NCBI GenBank assembly: GCA_013396915.1 | Contig: VWZL01003416.1 | Span: 449,722 to 513,721 of the forward strand | Direction of reading: 5' to 3' | Source of the DNA: Stercorarius parasiticus | Lineage: Eukaryota; Chordata; Aves; Charadriiformes; Stercorariidae | DNA length: 64,000 nt | In this document: piece by piece, positions 14,245 through 25,727 of the stretch | Layout of the letters: each line of letters opens with the position of its first letter | How positions within the stretch are numbered: position 1 is the stretch's first letter | The notes under the pieces: generated by a model | What the model was told of the DNA's origin: nothing | The model's database searches: none | The model's input: only the letters and a program-made list of their open reading frames with translations | Made by a program: the position numbers and the translations under genes

Positions 14245-14329
14245 CTGCCAATACAGTTTGATGAGCTTGCTTGTATGCTGCTCGGTGCCTCCTGTCAGCC
14301 AGTACAGATAGTCAGCAATCATGGCGCTC
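14245..14329 (-). CDS. SPATA16: SPATA16 coding exon 4
   Basis: This 85-nt exon completes Arg273 with its first base and encodes residues 274-301. The acceptor is CTGCTTTTGCCATCAG before GAGCGCC, and the donor is TGGCAG|GTAAAAA (phase 0). The peptide reads SAMIADYLYWLTGG and then TSKLIKLYWQ. It matches the human SAMIADYMFWLCGG...SKLIKLYWQ segment with only a few substitutions. The helices continue the TPR-like superhelix begun in the previous two exons. Both ends fit the phases of the flanking exons exactly. Confidence 0.95.
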
Positions 14330-17300
14330 CTGATGGCAAAAGCAGAATAAATGAGTGTACAGGGAGAGAAGGGTGTATACAGCAATATTTAAAGGGGGTC
14401 ATATTAAAAGAGTGTAACATGAGGTTTTGTAGCAAAGGATTACACATAACTCTCAGTCTTTGTCCAACTTTAAGACAAGGATTAGTAAACATTTTTTAGC
14501 TAACTAAACTACCTGCAAGCAAACAACCCCGCGTTTTCTTTTAATAGTTTTTCCATATTTTACTCTGGGCAAATATTTAATGACCTATACAATATTTTAG
14601 TCTGGCTTTTTTTTTTTTTTTTTTTCCCCTTTGGTTTAAAGTATTTGTCAGTGAAATATCTTCTACGTAAGTACATCTCTTCTAGGACAGGTTCAACACC
14701 CTGTTGCTTGGCAGTCTGAGAACATCGCTTGTCTATGGCAACCTCAGACATAGTCAACCTCTGATTAAACTATATCTTAAAAAAAACCCACCCCAAACCA
14801 AAAGTAATCAGCTATCTTGCTGCTTGAGTATGCTTTAGTACTCCCACTGTCTGTGACAATCATTGCATTACTCTTTCTAGACTGAAGGATATTAAGAAAC
14901 TATTGTGCAATGGATATTAATGCAGAGTCTTAACAGACTTTAGAAAATCAGTTTGCTTTTATGGCTGCCTCTCCCCACTGCTCTGCGTTTCCTTTCCTCG
15001 AGAGATTCCAAATCCAATTAAATGTGACTAGATGTAATTCCAAATTGTCACTTTAGTCAATTAAACATATAATAATCTTGTGTACCTAATTACTAGCACC
15101 AAAAGTTTATTTGTTGATGGAGTGCTATCAGTGTGTACTTCTGCATGTTCTCCTTATCATCGCCTATATATTAATTGTGCTTTGACATTACTGTAAATTG
15201 AATTTGAAATTTCCCCCTAGTTAAAAGTGTCTCACAAACAGTAATCCCAATCCTGTTGTAATACCCTTTCAGAACGTACTTTCCCAGGCGGTATTATGTT
15301 CTTAATGAGATATAACCAAAAATACACGGATTTAACAATAAACATTTCAAAACAGGCCCAGTATCAGGGGGTAACATATTGTTACAAACAGGAACTAAAT
15401 CTTCCCTTAGATGTTCTCATACAGCTCCCACTAATTTCACTGGGAGGAAAGCAATTCAGTAGGATCCATGGATTTCTGCATAAGGGTTGGATTTAGCCAT
15501 AAGCTTTATCCAATGCTCATTTAAATCATTGGCAAAAGTCCTCTTGACTGCACTAGAACAAAGAACAGTTTCTAATTGAACATCGTTAGCCCAGCCGGCA
15601 CAGGAGGAACAAAGGATGAAATCCTCATTGCCCTGAAAATCATTGGCAAAATTTGCATTGACTCCAAATGGTGCCAGGGTTTAATCCCAGGAATGACATA
15701 CGGATCCTGTGGATGAAGCTGAGGAGGTGAGCAAAGCATCCAGCAGTGCCTGCTTGACCCACTGTTGGCGATAATTTTGGGGAAAGATGTTCACGGTGTC
15801 CTGAGGTGCAAAAGGGAAATAAACACATGGTGTAAAACTGAGGGAAGACAAATCCGTCACCTTATTCTGTACCCTTGGTCTACTAGAGGTGGTCTACAAA
15901 GCTTCCAGCTCCCGTGACAATGGCAATAGCTGGTCCCTCGCAGCGTACGCAAACAATGGTGGCCTCCTGTGGCCACCTCATCAGAAAGGGACTTTCAATC
16001 TAAATTTAGAGCAATTCTCGAGCGTTAAAGCCTTGTTGTTTTTGGAGTCAAAGGACATTTGCCAGTGGTCATTTACAATTTGGGCTCCTATAGATGTATC
16101 ACCCCTCAACCACTGTCATTTCCAAGATTAAAACTGGCAAATCCTTAACCCCGAGCGTCACCCTGTCGGTGCCTCCACTGCAGGAGCGCTGCCACGGGTC
16201 GAACACAATCAGATGACAGAGAGACAGCCTCAGCGTGCTGTGCCATCCCTACTGCCATCTGCGGACTGGCGAAGGGAGGCTCCATCCCACCGGCAGCACA
16301 ACACGACGTCCAATTTGTGACCTCCCTCTCCTCGGTTGGAGCCAATGCTTTCTTCTCCCAGCGTGGCGCTGCTTTCAAAGGCGGAGATGTGCTCAGAGCC
16401 CTGGACAAATCTGGAATCAATTCTCAGACAAGTTGGTTCATCTTTCTCTGTTTCTCAGCATCAGCTGTAAAATGGGGATGATCATATTCGACTCATTTTT
16501 CTTATTCAGTGTGTGAGTCCTCCTGGCACAATCTTTTGCTAATTCTTCGCCATGCTCTCAGCACAATGTCACTCTGATCATGGCAGAGGTCTCCAGGCAT
16601 CGCTGCACTCCAGACAAACGCCTTTCCTCTTTATTCTTCCTTCTTAATTTGTTCTTATTTAAATAATCAGAAGCACACTTACATTTCAAGCATTCCTGTT
16701 TATTTTTTCAACATCTGCTTTCATCCCTGCTAGATTTCTGCTGTACTGCTGTGCGTTACATTAGGAACGGCAAGGCACATCCATAAAACCCCTCCGAGCC
16801 TTTCAAGTGCCTCCATCACAATTTTTCTTCTCAGTTCCTCAGCCATCGGGGAGCACACACAGGTCAGGACCCACGCTTGCTACTGTGACCTCGGGGCTTA
16901 CGAGGGACTTAAAAAATTCCGCCTTCAAAAGAAACACAAGCATTAAGGCTCTACATGGATGGCCTGTGTCCAGCCCCAAATGTGCCCAAGTCAGAGAGTT
17001 TTCTTTGAAGGCCTCCAAGGCCCAATTCACAGAACCAAAGTGACACATGCAAGAGGGAACTATGAATTTCCAGACACAGGGACGCAGGTGAAATTACGCT
17101 GTCTGAATATGGTTACAGGGCTGGGCACTGAAAAAAACATTTAGACACCCAAACACTCAGAAACCGAAGGAAAAATTGAGATATTTAGGCGAGTTAAAAG
17201 CCTGGCTCCCATTGGAATACATGAAGACATAAAGCACCCAGCCGGGGTCCCGAGTCCCAGTGAGTACCTATCCACGTGGCCCACAGAAATCCAGGTAACA

Positions 17301-18198
17301 AAGACTTTCATTTAGAGACTGATGAGCCCGTGAGACATTCTGAAGTGAGACGTAAGTAAAATATTATTGAAAATAATCTGATTTATGAAATTATTATTTA
17401 AGATCCTCAGCCAGTGACCAAACTCATTCACATCTTTTTCTCTCATCATGTTATCAACACGGCTGATGTATCAAGTATATCATATTAGCATATTATATAT
17501 ACTATATATGACTTAGGATAGTATATGCACAACCATATTAGCATTTCAGCAGTACGTAAGGGCCAGAGTAGGTCCTTCTTCCCACCTCCTGCAATCACAG
17601 GTCCTGGGGAAACGGGAGCTTGCGAAGAGCTGGGTGGAAGAGGTTTCAGTAGAGGTCAGTTGGGATCAGCGGTTACGTCATGTGGAGATGTTGGATGGGT
17701 GATGTGGGCCAGCTCTTATGTGTATCCCTAGAGTGGCTACTTAAGAGTTCAAGTTTGAACTTTCCTGAGCATAAGGAACATACGGTACAAAAGAATGTGA
17801 AAATAGCTCCCATTTAGACCATGTAATGCTTTTTTCTGGCTGAAATGCTATGTTTTATTTTTACAGTTTTTAATGATATTGGGATTAAACTCCAATGGTA
17901 AAGAACAAAGACGTGCATTCTCTTCCTACTTCTGAGACGATCGCTTCAGGTGATATGCACAAATATTGGCCTCGCATTTACAGAACCATCCGCCACTTTT
18001 GAGTTACTAATTTGAAATACTTAAAACATGCCTGAGCTTCAGGTGTGCAGCCCACCAAAGCACTCTCTTTGCCATGAGAACTGAAGCAGCTCCGACGATA
18101 CACCGGAGGGGAATTTGGAGAAAATGTGACACTTCCTTCTCTCAAAACACGAGGGTTTATATTCAAATGTTTTTTTTTTTTTTCCTAGTTGCTAGTTT

Positions 18199-18240
18199 GG
18201 GCCAGTATGGGCCAGTATGGTCTAGTATGGGCTAGTATGA
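18199..18240. repeat. 10-bp tandem repeat, about 4 copies
   Basis: Four consecutive 10-bp units follow the pattern GGGCCAGTAT, GGGCCAGTAT, GGTCTAGTAT, GGGCTAGTAT. The first two are identical and the last two differ by one or two bases. It lies directly after a T-rich run, inside a SPATA16 intron. Confidence 0.85.
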
Positions 18241-19974
18241 ACTTCTATAACATAGAAACATAGAAAACCCATCTGTGTTAATGTAGTAAGCCTGGATCCA
18301 AAGGTGCCTGGCAATATCTGCTCCATCTGGCCACTTGGTGGTGCAGAACAATAAGATATATTTCTATACGTGCAAGCGGAGAGCAGATCCTAAGCTGTCT
18401 CCCTTGGCCCACCTCCAGACATGCACAGGACTTGTAATAAAAGAGTGGAAGGCAGCTTTTGCTGCATGACAGCTGCCGACACTAACAGCCACCATACAGC
18501 CAAATCCTTCGCAGCAGCCGCGCAAGTCGGTGACAAGGAAATGGATGGTACGGGTATAAGAAACACGCAGAGTTTTCTGGAACACACCATAGCGTTAGAT
18601 TGCCAAAGGAGACAAGAAATTAGCATTGTTGCTAAATGCTCGTGTGTTCATTTACCACTCTGACTACTAGGAAAAAACATAAGGGCAAGACTCAAGGTCG
18701 GCTCCTTCAGCCTTGCCTGCTCCCCTTGAGCTGCACAGAGAGGAGAGAAGCCCTGGAGGGGAGAGGAGGATTTCTCTGCAGATGGCAGAGCCTTAGGAAT
18801 AATCACAGCCTATGCACATTAGAGTAACTTTCACTCCTCTACGCTATTCAGCCCCAATTGCTGCTAAAATCAGGATGCTGATAAGTGGCAGAAAATTACC
18901 TCTGCTCCCTACCTCAAGTGATCTCACCTGGATCTGCAGTAAGTGGTACTAAAGGAAGGCCTCAGCCACTACCATGTGATGTTAGTCCTGTGCAGATCTA
19001 CTGTTTGGAAAGGGTAAGTGTATCTTGATTTTTTTCAGTTTAGCAGGGACTTTAATATTCCTGATGCAGACACCTGGGCGTTTGAGATCTCTAATACAAT
19101 AGGACTGAGTCTGAGATGCAAGATGCAAACCAAACTGCCGCTCTCTTTTGGATGACCTTTCTTATTTTCTTCTGAGATTAGAAGAGGAAAGTGAAGTTTA
19201 CAACTGGAATAAATAGCAGGTAGTCTTTTTAATGCAATTATCCTATTTGAAAAGTGAACAAGGTAATAACAGTTGATTTTTAAACATCTCCATATATCCT
19301 AAATAAATGTAAACTTATACTTTTGAGTTTATGGAGGCAGTTGGAAACCATTAGATGATGAGAGAGAAACAGAACTCCAGAATACTGAGCAGGAGTGAAA
19401 TTACTAATGTCAGGATTTACCTATATGTACACTGGCCCCAAAATGGGGCAAAAAGCGTTCTGAGAATCCCTGTTATCTACACATAACACCTTGCTGTTGC
19501 TAATTCCAGCAGAGCACTGGCTAAAACTTCCTTTTAAACATTTCACCAGTGAAACTTAAACGTACTGGGAAGCTGCTATAAAACTCTTCCGTCTGGCCAC
19601 ATCCTTCCAGGTTGGTGATGGGGTACGCTTGCTGTCTTTGTTGAAATTTCTGGGTCATTAGCCCATTATTAGAAAGCAGAAATAAGTTTCCTGCAAGGAA
19701 AACGGGGCCTGTATTTAGAATGCATTTATTATATTTATTATTACCTGTCCCATGGTTGTGTGCAGGTAACAACTTTCTGCGTTGTGTTGAGATTGCTTTG
19801 CAGTGATAACAAATGTTTCTCATTTAATGGCAACTGCCGTGTAAGGACGTAGAAATTGCTTTCCAAAACTGAGCTGAGCAATGCACGGGGAAATAACAAG
19901 TCTTTTAACATGACAGGGGGTGTCCAAGAAAACAGGTCACTAAGCCCGGTGAGGTCTTGGGCTCTCCGTGACCT

Positions 19975-20665
19975 GGGATGAAACAAGCAGTGGTCAGCAT
20001 GGTGGACAACAGGATGACCATGAGCCAGCAATATGCCGTTGTGGCCAAGAAGGCCAATGGCATCCTGGGGTGCATCAAGAAGAGTGTGGCCAACAGGTCA
20101 AGGGAGGTCATCCTCCCCCTCTACTCTGCCTTGGTGAGGCCACATCCGGAGTGCTGTGTCCAGTTCTGGGCTCCCCGGTTCAAGAAGGACAGGGAACTGC
20201 TGGAAAGAGTGCAGCAAAGGGCTACCAAGATGATGAGGGGACTGGAGCACCTCTCTTATGAGGAAAGGTTGAGGGATTTGGGTCTCTTCAGTCTGGAAAA
20301 AAGACGGCTGAGGGGGGATCTTATCAACGCTTATAAATACTTCAAGGGTGGGTGTCAGGAGGATGGGGCCAGGCTCTTTGCAGTGGAGCCCGGTGACAGG
20401 ACAAGGGGTAACAGGCACAAACTTGACCATAGGAAGTTCCACCTAAACATGAGGAGGAACTTCTTTCCTTTGAGGGTGGCAGAGCCCTGGCACAGGCTGC
20501 CCAGAGAGGTGGTGGAGTCTCCGTCTCTGGAGACATCCCAAACCTGCCTGGACACGTTCCTGTGCCACCTGCTCTGGGTGACCCTGCTCTGGCAGGGGGT
20601 TGGACGGGATGATCTCCAGAGGTCCCTTCCAACCCCTACCATTCTATGATTCACAGATTCCAGGA
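19975..20665 (+). mobile_element. CR1 LINE, 5'-truncated, 3' end of reverse transcriptase plus 3'UTR
   Basis: A continuous open frame from 19978 to 20649 (223 codons) reads as the C-terminal part of the CR1 ORF2 protein: [10 protein letters not shown], then [66 protein letters not shown] and [20 protein letters not shown]. The 3' end has the family's TGGACGGGATGATCTCCAGA and CTTCCAACCCCTACC motifs and ends in ATTCTATGATTC. The usual CR1 stop (after L-C-x-L-L, within CTCTAGGTGACC in copies I recall) is CTCTGGGTGACC here, so the frame runs on into the 3'UTR. The 5' junction near 19975-19995 is irregular. The copy lacks the endonuclease and most of the RT domain, so it is not autonomous. It lies antisense to SPATA16 within an intron. 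Confidence 0.95.
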
Positions 20666-23600
20666 GGTGCGGGGGGAGGGTCCCAGTGCCTGTGTTAGCT
20701 TCACAGTCCAGCCATTTGGAGAAGGGATGGGATAACTGGGATGAGCTGTTTGTAACAGAGCTGCAACAAGGCTCTCGGAGGGACATGGTCAATGCTTGTT
20801 GTGGTCTCCAGCTGGTGCTTGCTCTGCTCTCTCGTATCTCTTTGTACCTCATGCTCCCTGGGTGAGGGACATACCTTGTATTGTTAATGTTTGGATTTAC
20901 TTCTGGCAAGGGGCTATGGAGAAACCAGCCTGGAAGGCTGCCTCTGGCCTCTGATGTGAACCCAGCCTGAGCGGGCTGTTGTTTGACACTTGGACAGTCT
21001 CAAGTGATAAAGAATGATGTGTGCAGTGCAGAAATAACGGCCGGTAATTTTAGACACAGACTAACATCATCTGTTGGTGGCAAATTAAATAATAGGCTGC
21101 GTGGGCTTTCCTTTGGGCTTCGACTGATCCCAGCGCTTGTCAGAGCTGCTTTCCTGGACCCGATTTATGAAGTGCTCCTTCTGTAGCGTTGCTCTGGGGA
21201 GGACGGGGGTCACCAAACCAGCAGAAGCTCTTGGATCCCTTTGTGGGGGGGGGGTAGAAAAAACAGATCCCGTTTCTTTCCTAGTCCTGGGCAAGGTGTG
21301 CTCCCCTTGCAATGCGCTTGCTCGCAGTGGTGACAGCTGGGGTGGGGGGGTCTGTTGCTATGACAACAGGCTTTTCTTTTTTTCCTTGTTATAGAATTGG
21401 ATTTTTTTTTTTGTTTATTTCAGTTTAGGAAAACTGAAACAATTAGGATAGCGAAAGAATATAAGCTTTCCTCCGTTCTTCCGAGAGAAACCCCAGGCAG
21501 GATGCGCAGGCAGGTGGCACGGATGCAGGCGTGTGCAAGAGGCCGTCAGCTGGTGACTCCTCCAGCTTCTGTCCCCAACCCCGACTGCTTATACATCTTC
21601 CCTTAGTGCAACTCTATGCTTTGTAAAACATAACCGTACATATAAACTAACCCATATTATTCACCTAGCTTTCAGACACCACATTCTGAAGTCTGACTAA
21701 AATGGGATGCAGGCCTGAATTCGTACAGGGGGCTGAGGTTTACCACTCGCAGACCTAGTTTGCTTTTCAGCTGATGGGATCATCTAGATGATTATTATTT
21801 TTTTTTAAATGGGAATGTCAAAAAGCTGAGTCAGCCATATCACAGCAATTAAGATGCTAAAACTTTTTCCTCCTTAAGTATTGCTTACCCCTACTCTCTG
21901 CAGTCAGATGAATGTGAGTTGTTTGTTCTGGCAGAGGGACAGACAGTCTGTTTTCCCCTACACGTATACAACTAATTTCAAGTCACTAGTGTTCTAGCTG
22001 GTGATAAAAGAGCTATCTTAAGCTTTTCGCGGAACACAGTGACACTGTTAAATCAGCACAGCATTTTGATTAGCAGAAAGATGAGAGCTATACATACAGC
22101 TTAATGATAAAAAGGGGCAAAATCCCTTCTGTACTTAAAACTCCAGTTTCAAAGCAAATAGGTGGCTGTATTTTTCTGTAAGTTATGAGTTTTCACCTTA
22201 CTACTGGTTCAAGGCTATTCAGTGTCAGCAATAGCCTGCGCTAAAGAAGTAAAGGAAAAAAAAATGGCTTTCATGCCTTATTGCTCATCTGGTTAGACCT
22301 TCTGCTGTGGACGCGTAACAGCAGCTGTGGGGTCGCAGCCTGTGGGCTTGGTGGCTTAAAGGATGCCCAGGCTGCGATACCTCTTCCTTCAGGAGCTTCG
22401 AGGCTCACCCTTGGGTGCATGTTCCCTTCCTGGCACTCTTGTCCTTGAAGGCAGGGGGTGATGCTTTGGCTGCTCTGTCCTTAGAGGTAGTATGGACCTC
22501 TGAGGTTCTTTGGCAGCTTACACACCCCCTTGCACATACATGTCCCTTATCTCATCCTTCCCTGGGGCAGCAGTCCTTGTATTGCTTGGAAGGTTGGGTT
22601 CTCCTCAGCCTTCTCCAAGAGCATTTTCCTCAGTTTTGTGACAGAAGTGAGCCCACGACCCTTTCCTGAACTTTCCCTCCTGGTTATTGAATGATCTTTT
22701 GATCAGTTGTGACCACGTGTCTGTTGACAGGGTACTTCCAGTAGCTGCTATTGGCGGCTGATCCTAAGCCTAAATGTCTCCTAATGCCTAAAACTTCCTG
22801 GTAAATCCCGGATTAAATTTATATATAATGCATTTATGCCCATTTGTTCAAGGGCCAAGATGGTCTTTCAACTGAAATAGGTTTTCTCCCTTCTGAGGTT
22901 TAAATCTTTACTGTGCATGTCAAGAGCAGTCTCCTAACATCAGGGATACCAACAGAGGAGAAATATATTTACTAGCTGACATCTTAGTGAAAGTGGCTGC
23001 AGCACTTTGGAATGCATCGTTTGCAGATGCTGTGACCCCACGGTGGTGTTTCTAGGATTGCTTTACAATGCCAAACGGCCTGAGGCTGCACTCAACGTGG
23101 TGGCATCCTATCACAGTGCCATCCTGAAGGAATCGCTATGCAGCCGACAAAATTCAGAAGTGTGCAGATAGGGGCATATCAGACACCTTACATTAATTCA
23201 GATGTCCTTGCATTTAAACTGCTTCATAGGCTTATTCCCCCGATCCTGGGCAGTACTAGAAATTACACGCAGAGGAACTTGAGAGACGCTTAAATTACAG
23301 TTGACCCCACTCTAACCTATGACTTTCTCTGAACTGAAAAATTTGGTCTGGTACCTCCTCAGAGACAAAATCTCAGAGGATCTCAGATGGATAGGCTGAG
23401 TTAAATGTGATTACGCATGCTGTTTGTGCCAAGCGGTCCTGGTCGCAACCAGCCACTCCTGTGCACGTACCCATACGGTGTTCTGGGTGTATTTAATGGA
23501 CTACGCAATAACTTAAAAAGCAAATGAAGGAGCGGGAAGGCAAGGGATACTTAAAAGCAGAGAAAGGAATATGGTGACCTTGTTCTCGCGCATAAAGAAG

Positions 23601-25637
23601 GCAGAAATAAATGACGGCTTATGCTAAGAAGAAAAACAAGTCTGTGTTTCCAGAAACTGCGACCGAGTATCTGTATGCCGTGGTCTGTCTGTAAGGAGCA
23701 GAGTACATTCTGCACCATTAGTGGGGTTCGACTGAGACCAGTGACTCCAGCGACATGACAGAAGTAGCGCTAAGCTCAGTTTAACACAATCTGCAAAAGC
23801 AGCTCTGCACAGTTGCTATAACACTATGTTAAACTAGGCTAAACTCTGAATACTGCTATAGTCACTGCTTTTTGGAACCACTCTGGATTCAGTCTGTCAG
23901 AATGTTCCTCTCCTTTACAAAATGCATAATCTCATTTAAAATCATCTAGTTGCCTGAAAGCTACTCGATGTGGGGAAAAAAGGCTGACACAGTTCCCTCT
24001 TGCCTGCTGATGTAGTAAACTTGCTGATTGCTTATCTGCAGTAACACCAACCACCTTTTTCTTTTTTATTTTTGAAAACGTGTTTATGAACACCACCTTG
24101 GTTCGTACTGTCTTGTCAAATATGGGCATTTATATGTATTGCTTCTTCAGAAAGATCAGTTTCTGAAAGGGTATTTTTTTAAAAAAAACCCTTTTATTGT
24201 TACTATTTTTTTCAAATCTTCAGTGTGACTTCTTCAAGGCGAAAACCCTCTTCCCCCCCACCCCAGCACCCCCGACGTTTCCACTTGTATTATTTCACCT
24301 ATTGGGCTACTAGTGAATTTTTGGGTTTGAAAGTGTCCTGGCCAGGATTCCTCATCTGTCACAAAGCAACATACTCTCCTGACACAACTCTAATATGTCA
24401 GGCTGATCAGTGGAGCTCAACTATAGAGAACTCGGTAGATAATGATTTCTTTCTGAATCAGCACCCCAACAAGATGGTTCACTTTCTTAGTTTGAAAAAG
24501 TTTAAGGTCAAGTGAAATATTCCAGGTTTATCTGAAATCATATTTCTAAAGAAATGTGGAAAAACTGCCTCCTTGTCTTGGGGAACCAGTTTCTTCCCCC
24601 TGTCCTGACGTGTGAAAGCTAGTGAGATAACTTCGACACATCTCAATGTGTGTCCTGCAGAAGGAAAAGGGTTTGTCCTGGAGTCTTTGGCTGAAGTCCA
24701 GCACCGAAAATTGAAGTTCATCTTCCCAAATCCTCTCTGTAACTCCGCGTGGATAAAGTCTTCTTCCGCTGCCTGTACAGACTGTTTCGCTGCTATTTTA
24801 ACAGCTTCGGAATCTACCACTAGCATCCATCTTAAACGATGAGCAAAGTGACCCTTTCAGCCTCCATGCCTAACTCACGCTGACTGTTCTGCCATTAGTT
24901 AGCTAACGATTTGTGAAATGTTTTGTGATATACCTTGTGGTCTTCAGCTGAACTGTCCTCTGTAAGTGTCTGATGTTAGTAGTAGTGACGATACATAGCA
25001 AGTCACCGTTGCGTTTCCCCATGCGTTTCTTTCATTTAAGCGTGTGAAGTGGCTAAAGACTTCTGCTGCGTGTTGAAACTTTTGGGTTTTGGCAGCGTTA
25101 TTGCAAGCATACAAGCAGAGCTTCCTCTTGCAGGCTTTCCTCCTGCCAGCAGTTCCCGTTCGCACCAGCAATCTCATCAGCTGCACGCAGGCTAAATTTT
25201 GCAGCATACCACAGTGTACCATGAGATCTTGATTTTTGTTTTATTTTTTTAATTTTTTTTTTTTTCCTCCCCATCCACTCAGAGCACACTTGAGCTTCTG
25301 CCCAGGGTTACGGGGAAGCTGGGAAGCGGAAGGTGCTTGTGTGCATGTAGCTCTTGTGCCAGTGCAACCCGATCAGGGCTCAGCCCTGTGCCCGAGAATG
25401 AGTAAATGCTCCTACATGCATTAGCCTGACTTCAACTAGGGACGTCATTGGGATTATTCATGTTACGCCAACTGGGAGGATTGGAGCTCTGCTGCATGTG
25501 AGATCGTATACACAAAGCCAATGCAAGGCTCCCACTGATTTTGGAAAAGCCTGGGTATAAGATGATATCCTTACTACTGAGAGCTGGAATGAAAGAGATG
25601 TAGAGAAACCATTAGACATCCACGAGCGGTGGGGTAC

Positions 25638-25727
25638 CTTGCAGCTTCGGAGTATCTCTCTAAGCACCTAAACACAGCAGCTTGGCGCAGGTGGTTCCGG
25701 AAATATGCTGGGTTCAGAGTAATGCTC
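25638..25727 (-). CDS. SPATA16: SPATA16 coding exon 3 (TPR-like; ends in split Arg codon)
   Basis: This 90-nt exon completes Arg243, encodes residues 244-272 and supplies the first two bases of Arg273. The acceptor is TCTTATCTTTTTAAG before GAGCATT, and the donor is GCAAG|GTACCC. The peptide SITLNPAYFRNHLRQAAVF followed by RCLERYSEAA is one of the best-conserved parts of the protein and has the TPR signature of NP-A-F-H-LRQA and ALERYSEA-type positions. The last exonic base (25638, G on the minus strand) is the second base of the split Arg codon. It corresponds to human c.848, where a G-to-A change (R283Q) causes globozoospermia and disturbs splicing. Confidence 0.95.

Larger units (their letters stand above)
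14330..25637 (-). other. SPATA16 intron between coding exons 3 and 4
   Basis: This 11.3 kb intron has a GTACCC donor and a GCCATCAG acceptor. It carries a CR1 3' end at about 19975-20665 on the opposite strand, a small tandem repeat at 18199-18240, and T-rich runs at 14608-14626 and 18171-18183. Short stretches at about 15400-15520 and 15640-15690 read like decayed old interspersed repeats. No gene is recognised. Confidence 0.6.
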
